Shown piece after piece: positions 5,317 to 5,951 of a stretch of 5,951 nucleotides of DNA. Within the stretch, counting starts at the first letter, position 1. Each line of letters begins with the position of its first letter. This DNA comes from Nitrospiraceae bacterium (lineage in GTDB: Bacteria > Nitrospirota > Nitrospiria > Nitrospirales > Nitrospiraceae). The position numbers were made by a program, and so were the translations under genes. The stretch lies in assembly GCA_005793285.1 (NCBI GenBank), contig SXPO01000234.1:1-5951 (forward strand). Direction: 5' to 3'. Below the pieces are notes generated by a model. The model did not search any database, was not told the DNA's origin, and worked only from the letters and a program-made list of their open reading frames with translations.

Positions 5317-5329
5317 CGCAAATTACTTG
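5314..5329 (+). repeat. TTTCGCAAATTACTTG repeat, copy 2
   Basis: Identical over 16 bases to copy 1, and extended by TT on the left to TTTTTCGCAAATT, which equals the left-hand minus-strand copy at 867-855. Its first ten bases are the reverse complement of ATTTGCGAAA at 5283-5292, only 21 bases away. Confidence 0.7.
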
Positions 5330-5408
5330 AAAGTCACCACCGCCGCTGCGAGCACCTAAGTTAGCGATCTTCCGTCATATTCCATGAAATCTCGATTTTT
5401 CCCGTTCG

Positions 5409-5424
5409 TCGCAAACTACTTGAA
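5409..5424 (+). repeat. TCGCAAACTACTTGAA repeat, copy 3 (one mismatch)
   Basis: It matches copy 2 (TCGCAAATTACTTGAA) at 15 of 16 positions and lies 95 bp further right, just beyond the 3' end of the convergent gene at 5447. Confidence 0.6.
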
Positions 5425-5446
5425 GATCGATACGGAGGAACGCCGG

Positions 5447-5951
5447 TTAAAACACGGTGGCGGAATTGCCTTCGGTGGTTTTGAGGCGGAGCTCCTGGCT
5501 CTCGAAGAAAATGATGCCCCGGTCCGTGGCGGTTTCGTAACGGAGGTTGATGTCGCTCTCGAACCCGGTCCAACTGTAAAACTTGACGGGGCCTCCGGTG
5601 AACTGCCCCGGCGTACGGTCGAGCGAGCCATAGCGGGATTGGAGATAGGCCAGGACCTGCTCGTGGGTGGCCTTGCCTTGGTAGCGGACGGTCACGCGAG
5701 CGAACTTCCCGTCGAGGGTCAGGAATCTCATGGAATCGACCTTCGCTGGGCCGAGTGAGGGAGCTCCGGTCTTCAGTTCGTAGGTTTGCGAGCGGCCTGC
5801 GTCTTCAATTTTGACGAAGGTGTCGGTTTCCGAGAAGGCCGCGCCCCAGGGAATGCCCTCGAAGCCGTTGGGGTCGTTTTGCATCGGCACGGCAAAGGCC
5901 AGGCTGGCGGTCAGGGTGAGCAGGCAGAGGGCTTGGAGCAGGATGCTCAAA
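5447..5951 (-). CDS. Periplasmic protein of unknown function, GF.GIPWG type (start probably outside window)
   Basis: At least 167 residues are encoded, ending at TAA (5449-5447). The visible N-terminus is a signal-peptide core (ILLQALCLLTLTASLAFA) with a likely cut after AFA, then NDPNGFEGIPWGAAFSE. That opening is typical of small exported proteins I know from Nitrospirota and deltaproteobacteria whose function is unknown. Later landmarks are MRFLTLDGKFARVTVRY, HEQVLAYLQSRYG, VKFYSWTGFESDINLRYE and GIIFFESQELRLK, a mixed alpha/beta fold. The only start in the window is TTG at 5950-5948, and the segment lacks the basic residues expected before a signal-peptide core. The true start is therefore probably a few codons beyond the window edge. 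It converges on the nuclease gene and is unlikely to share its function. Confidence 0.75.
   Translation of the reverse strand, partial: LSILLQALCLLTLTASLAFAVPMQNDPNGFEGIPWGAAFSETDTFVKIEDAGRSQTYELKTGAPSLGPAKVDSMRFLTLDGKFARVTVRYQGKATHEQVLAYLQSRYGSLDRTPGQFTGGPVKFYSWTGFESDINLRYETATDRGIIFFESQELRLKTTEGNSATVF

Larger units (their letters stand above)
5002..5446. other. Gene-free spacer rich in short repeats, between convergent genes
   Basis: This 445-bp stretch between the nuclease and the convergent periplasmic gene is lower in GC than its surroundings. It contains three direct copies of a TCGCAAA(T/C)TACTTG repeat, one inverted partial copy, a tight hairpin with a repeated arm (5157-5187) and a long-loop inverted repeat followed by a T-run (5270-5316). 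One 81-codon open frame on the minus strand (5265-5020) lacks a ribosome site and coding character. I see no RNA gene I can name. Confidence 0.6.

Noticed and set aside
5081..5424. CRISPR array or chromosomal dif site
   Set aside because: The three repeats are 14-16 bases with irregular gaps of very different length, unlike a CRISPR array. The left half faintly resembles a Xer arm, but the second arm and dyad symmetry are missing.
5002..5446. Integron attC site
   Set aside because: I found a GTTRRRY-like heptamer (GTTGAAT near 5214) but no matching RYYYAAC partner and imperfect stem, and there is no cassette-like layout around it.

Overview
This is a GC-rich bacterial window in which a short prophage-tail remnant and a small exported-nuclease gene cluster sit between two ordinary chromosomal loci. 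Base composition, an AcrR/TetR-type regulator leading into an RND efflux adaptor, and a periplasmic 'GF.GIPWG' protein would suit a Nitrospirota-like or deltaproteobacterial-like genome. That taxonomic guess is inference from gene style only; there is no marker gene.

Layout, left to right. (1) 1-93, minus: the first 31 codons of a membrane-anchored periplasmic adaptor (HlyD/AcrA type). It is translationally coupled (ATGA) to a TetR-family repressor at 90-737, minus. The TetR promoter can be read (TTGTCA / TATTGT) and carries a perfect GTGAGT-N4-ACTCAC dyad at the predicted start of transcription, so self-repression of an efflux operon is the obvious model. (2) 771-1209: mostly non-coding. It holds two inverted copies of a TCGCAAATT-type repeat, a strong hairpin that would terminate leftward transcription, and a possible 53-codon ORF. 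(3) 1210-3764, minus: three tightly packed phage tail genes in the order truncated tail/baseplate protein, then a 173-aa tail protein, then a 379-aa tail-fibre-like protein. No capsid, terminase, integrase or lysis genes are present, so this is a remnant, or one end of a remnant. (4) About 3741-3765: a junction. The leftward tail gene and a rightward open frame both lack starts and both run into the same interval of about 25 bp. (5) 3741-5001, plus: a start-less ORF fragment, an 80-aa unknown protein, a 107-aa exported protein of unknown function and an exported staphylococcal-nuclease-like (thermonuclease) protein, with overlaps or tiny gaps. (6) 5002-5446: a gene-free, lower-GC spacer with three direct copies of TCGCAAA(T/C)TACTTG, an inverted copy, and interleaved inverted repeats. 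(7) 5447 to the window end, minus: a periplasmic protein of unknown function whose start probably lies outside the window.

The signals most worth following are the rearrangement junction near 3750, the short repeat family that appears on both sides of the phage/nuclease segment, and the interleaved inverted repeats at 5270-5323. I did not find a clear, complete undescribed defence or mobile system. The exported nuclease cluster is the nearest thing to an uncharacterised functional module.
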